Positions 61,095 through 64,000 of a stretch of 64,000 bases of DNA are shown here, piece after piece (the first letter of the stretch is position 1; each line of letters begins with the position of its first letter). The notes beneath the pieces were generated by a model that saw nothing but the letters and a program-made list of their open reading frames with translations, did no database searches and was not told where the DNA came from. The stretch comes from CAZEHS01 sp964511875 (GTDB taxonomy: Bacteria; Bacillota; Clostridia; Peptostreptococcales; Acidaminobacteraceae). Location of the stretch: positions 1-64,000 of the forward strand of contig CAZEHS010000001.1 of the NCBI GenBank assembly GCA_964511875.1. Direction: 5' to 3'. The translations under genes were made by a program, and so were the position numbers.

Positions 61095-61721
61095 TTATGC
61101 TCCCAATCTCACAGTTCGATCCGCAAAGGCCTCAGCGTCCTCCATACTATGGGTCACGATTATGGTGGTCAGATTCCTGCTTTTGAGAATTTGTCGGAGT
61201 TCTGACCGTATTTCGCGTACCAAGGCTTCGTCAAGATTGCTGAAAGGTTCATCCATCAGCAGCATTTTAGGATTGGAAGCCAATGTTCGTGCCACGGCAA
61301 CCCGTTGCTGCTGGCCGCCGCTAAGTTCATGAGGATATCTGTTTTCCAGCCCTTCCAATCGGGTAAGCCGGATCAGTTCTGGGAGTGATACAGCATCTTT
61401 TTTTTTCACAGCGAACCGGATATTCTGCATCACCGTCATAAATGGAAACAGTGAGTAGTCCTGAAACACAAAACCCAATTGCCGTTTCTCTACCGGAATG
61501 AATTCATCGTCGTTTTGAAAAATCGTATCCCCCACCTGAATGATTCCTTCAGCCCGGGATTCAAGACCCGAAATGATTCGAAGCAGCGTACTTTTCCCGC
61601 AGCCGCTGTTACCGACCACAGCTGTGATTTCTCCAGGTGTCATTTCCAGATCGAGATTATCAAGAATCATCGGCCCGGATTCATGGTATCTGAACCGCAG
61701 GTTATGAATGCTCAGCTTCAT
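61095..61721 (-). CDS. Iron(III)-type ABC transporter ATP-binding protein
   Basis: Walker A GNSGCGKSTLL, signature LSGGQQQRVAVARTL and Walker B LLMDEPFSNLD are clear. At 208 residues it lacks the C-terminal regulatory domain common in FbpC/PotA-type ATPases. The start MKLSIHNLRF follows AAGGAG and overlaps the permease end by 20 bases. Together with the permease and binding protein it forms an Fbp-like iron(III) importer. Confidence 0.9.
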   Translation of the reverse strand: MKLSIHNLRFRYHESGPMILDNLDLEMTPGEITAVVGNSGCGKSTLLRIISGLESRAEGIIQVGDTIFQNDDEFIPVEKRQLGFVFQDYSLFPFMTVMQNIRFAVKKKDAVSLPELIRLTRLEGLENRYPHELSGGQQQRVAVARTLASNPKMLLMDEPFSNLDEALVREIRSELRQILKSRNLTTIIVTHSMEDAEAFADRTVRLGA

Positions 61722-63360
61722 TTTTCGTTCTCCTTTTCTCCTGATGGTTGATGATTTCCAGTGCGATAACGGCAATCAGGCTGATTCCTACAATTGCCAG
61801 GGAGGGGATCGACGCTTCGTGGATTCGTTCATCGCCTGCATAGACATAGACCAGGGTCGCCAGGCTGTCATAGTTGAAGGGCCTGAGCAACAGGGTCAGC
61901 GGCAGCTCTTTCAGAACATCGATAAAGACCAGGATGAAACCCGCCAATAAGGAACGCTGGAGCATGGGCAGTTCAACCTTCATCAAGGTCTGCCCCGGGT
62001 TGTATCCTAGAACGCCTGCAGCCTCCCGGAACCGACTGCCTATTTTGGTGAAGCCGGATTGCACAGAGCTGTACCCGATAGCCATGTATCTGACGACATA
62101 GGCAAAGAGGAGCATCACCAGCCCGGAACTGAGAACCAGCTTTTTAGTTTCCGGATTAAAAACTTGATAAACCGGATACAGCAGCCCATCCAGACTGACA
62201 AAGAGGATAAGGGTTCCGACAGCGATAATCGCTCCTGGAACGGAATAACCTACTTGGGTCATCCGATTGATTAACCGCGAAATTCGACTCCCCATAAAAC
62301 GTGTCCGATGTCCAATCAGAACACTTAGCGTCAGAATAATCAAAGCTGCCAGAGTACTCATGACCACTGTGCTTCCAAAAACGTTGAGAATACTGAACAC
62401 ATCAACCTTCTCCCAAGCTAACGCTGCCCAGAATATCATCTGTCCCACTGGAATGACGAAGGCTATCCCGAAAACGGCTGTTAGAAATCCCACAGCCAGG
62501 GTTCTGCCGAATCGACGGAGTTTCACCGGACTCAGCGCTCCGGATTTCCCTGAACCGATAGAATACCCTCTTCTGCCCCTTAGCCACTCCTCTGCGCTCT
62601 GGATTATCAGGATCCCCGCTAAAAGTCCCAGGGATAAGCGGCCTGCCAATCCAAGATCCCGCATGCCGAACCAGGCTTTGAAAATCAGGGTACTGACCGT
62701 TTGCAGGCCATAATACTTCACAACGCCAAAATCACTGACGGTTTCCATCAGCACCAGGATCATAGCCCCCATCAAAGGTATCCGGATCAAAGGAAGGATT
62801 ACCTTCACCAGAATGCCGCGGCTGTCATAACCAATTACCCGGGCATTTTCTATGAACTGAGCAGAATGCTGTTTCAAGAATGATTTTACGATGATATACA
62901 CATACGGATAAAGGGTGATGATAAAAATAAAAACTGCTCCCGGCAAAGACATGATATCCAGCCAGTTTTGAGGAATCTGAAGTCCCCAGCCCCTCGCTGC
63001 GGTCTGTACACTCCCTGTATAACTGAGCATTCCCGCGTAAACATAAGCTGCGATGTATGGTGGGATGGCAATGGGAAGCACCAACAGCCATTCGAAGGTA
63101 TTTCTGAAAGGGAAATCAAAACAGCTGACCAGCCATGCCCCCAGGACACCGATCACTCCAGCACCCAATACTGAAAGAAAGGCCAGCCATAATGTCGTTA
63201 TGACTGCCTCCCCCAGCAGAAATTTCAGGAGGTGGTCCCAGTTGTCTGTTTCAAGACCCCAGGTGCGAAGCGCCAGCAATAGTACCGGAGATAACAGGAT
63301 TATGACGGCCAGTCCTGTGACCTGATCCGATAGGGATATATTTTTTTGCTGACGCATCAT
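61702..63360 (-). CDS. Iron(III)-type ABC transporter permease (FbpB-like, double)
   Basis: A 552-residue membrane protein of two tandem permease halves, each with about six helices. EAA-loop-like signatures are IENARVIGYDSRGILVKVILP and FREAAGVLGYNPGQTLMKVELP (given as separate motifs ENARVIGYDSRG and REAAGVLGYNPGQ). This double layout is typical of FbpB/thiamine-type permeases. GGAGG precedes the double ATG; it lies 15 bases after the binding-protein gene. Confidence 0.93.
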   Translation of the reverse strand: MMRQQKNISLSDQVTGLAVIILLSPVLLLALRTWGLETDNWDHLLKFLLGEAVITTLWLAFLSVLGAGVIGVLGAWLVSCFDFPFRNTFEWLLVLPIAIPPYIAAYVYAGMLSYTGSVQTAARGWGLQIPQNWLDIMSLPGAVFIFIITLYPYVYIIVKSFLKQHSAQFIENARVIGYDSRGILVKVILPLIRIPLMGAMILVLMETVSDFGVVKYYGLQTVSTLIFKAWFGMRDLGLAGRLSLGLLAGILIIQSAEEWLRGRRGYSIGSGKSGALSPVKLRRFGRTLAVGFLTAVFGIAFVIPVGQMIFWAALAWEKVDVFSILNVFGSTVVMSTLAALIILTLSVLIGHRTRFMGSRISRLINRMTQVGYSVPGAIIAVGTLILFVSLDGLLYPVYQVFNPETKKLVLSSGLVMLLFAYVVRYMAIGYSSVQSGFTKIGSRFREAAGVLGYNPGQTLMKVELPMLQRSLLAGFILVFIDVLKELPLTLLLRPFNYDSLATLVYVYAGDERIHEASIPSLAIVGISLIAVIALEIINHQEKRRTKNEAEHS

Positions 63361-63375
63361 GACACCTCCATTTGA

Positions 63376-64000
63376 TTACTTCCAGCCAACCTCTCCTAAC
63401 AGACGGACTGCATCCGTATTGAAATCCCCCAGTGCGTTCAACGGGATTTCCTGCTCTTTGAACGACCCCCACGATTTTAGGAGCTCTGATGGTTCCACCT
63501 TGGGATTGACGGGATATTCATAGTTTGCTTCAGCGTATAGCTTCTGCGCTTCTTCGCCAGATAGGTATTCCATTAACATAATTGCAGCGTCCTTGTTCCT
63601 AGACACTTTCGTCAGGCCGACACCAGAAATATTCACATGGGTTCCTGAACCGTTTTGGTCAGGGAAGAATACGCCCAGTTCCTCAGCAACCTTTTTTTCT
63701 TCAGGGTCCGAAGAATTCAGCATCTGTCCGAAATAGTACGTGTTCATCACTGCGATATCACCCAAACCCGCTGCAATGGCTTTCGCCTGATCCCGGTCTC
63801 CACCCTCCGGATCCCTGGCCATATTCTTCACAATTCCCGCTGCCCATGCCTTTGCGGAAGCTTCCCCGTTCAGCTCAAGGAAGGAGGCCAGCAGGGATTG
63901 GTTGTAGACATTCTCTGAGGACCGTATCAGGATTTTCTTCTCCCAGCGGGGATCTGTCAGTTCTGCATATGTTGAGAGATCCGCAGGATTCACCCTTTCC
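63376..64000 (-). CDS. Iron(III)-type ABC transporter substrate-binding protein, 5' end outside window
   Basis: The last 208 codons of an FbpA-type periplasmic-fold binding protein. Seen: NPADLSTYAELTDPRWEKKI, NTYYFGQML (a Tyr pair that binds iron in FbpA), SGVGLTKVSRNKDAAIMLMEYLSGEEAQKLYAEANYEYPVNP in parts. In a monoderm it would be a lipoprotein; the signal peptide is beyond the edge. It is first of the three visible transporter genes. Confidence 0.9.
   Translation of the reverse strand, partial: ERVNPADLSTYAELTDPRWEKKILIRSSENVYNQSLLASFLELNGEASAKAWAAGIVKNMARDPEGGDRDQAKAIAAGLGDIAVMNTYYFGQMLNSSDPEEKKVAEELGVFFPDQNGSGTHVNISGVGLTKVSRNKDAAIMLMEYLSGEEAQKLYAEANYEYPVNPKVEPSELLKSWGSFKEQEIPLNALGDFNTDAVRLLGEVGWK

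Overview
The window looks like part of the chromosome of an anaerobic, monoderm member of the Clostridia (Bacillota). The evidence is a selenocysteine formate dehydrogenase joined to NuoE/NuoF-like diaphorase subunits, the [FeFe]-hydrogenase maturases HydE, HydG and HydF, HPr kinase, two Bacillus-type LexA boxes, a DegS/DegU-like pair, and a Tad/Flp pilus locus with no outer-membrane secretin in view. I see no phage, plasmid, CRISPR or intact transposase gene. The species cannot be named from this sequence.

Layout. Positions 1-7650 (minus strand) hold a formate operon: NuoE-like, [2Fe-2S] ferredoxin-like and NuoF-like subunits, selenoprotein FdhF with an in-frame UGA and a SECIS hairpin, then mobA, fdhD and the formate channel gene focA, which runs off the left edge. 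A Rex-like box and four tandem 11-bp repeats lie upstream. 8-11 kb: hprK and uvrC, then mntP behind a yybP-ykoY (Mn2+) riboswitch and terminator. 11.8-16.2 kb: a TM1266-type regulator and hydE-hydG-hydF, preceded by a long leader that can fold as an aptamer-like domain or as a terminator. 16.4-25.4 kb: a GH18 protein with a small membrane protein, a small basic protein, an acetyltransferase, uvrA and uvrB (LexA-type promoter), and a formimidoylglutamase-like gene. 25.4-33.7 kb: a PAS histidine kinase and a CheB-CheR-PAS hybrid, an acetyltransferase, a PC4/YdbC-like protein with its own LexA-type promoter, and WYL, DHH and CDF proteins. 33.8-34.1 kb: two tRNA-Leu genes under one consensus promoter.

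34.2-38 kb: polA-coaE-SLT. 38.1-41 kb: an ECF sigma factor, its zinc-finger anti-sigma factor and a SIMPL protein containing a 10-N gap. 41.2-43.2 kb: NUDIX-like, YdjM-like and DUF192 proteins. 43.2-52.4 kb: a complete-looking Tad assembly locus (flp, tadE, tadG-like, cpaB-LysM, cpaE, cpaF, tadB, tadC) next to a DegS/DegU-like pair; three phased direct repeats lie just upstream of the flp promoter. 52.5-59 kb: a third tRNA-Leu and three metal (probably copper) genes, namely an HMA-TauE/SafE-cupredoxin fusion, a CPC-type and a CPH-type P1B ATPase, which share a motif in their upstream regions. 59.3-64 kb: a soluble CZB chemoreceptor, a SHOCT gene remnant and an iron(III) ABC transporter that runs off the right edge.

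How they work together. The formate complex and the hydrogenase maturases both belong to fermentative redox balance, and both have a Rex-like site, so they may respond jointly to NADH/NAD+. The three metal genes form one efflux/handling set. The Tad genes form one pilus regulon, probably under the adjacent two-component pair. Several intergenic inverted repeats occur more than once or look like members of dispersed repeat families. All assignments are by reading motifs and context; no database search was run.
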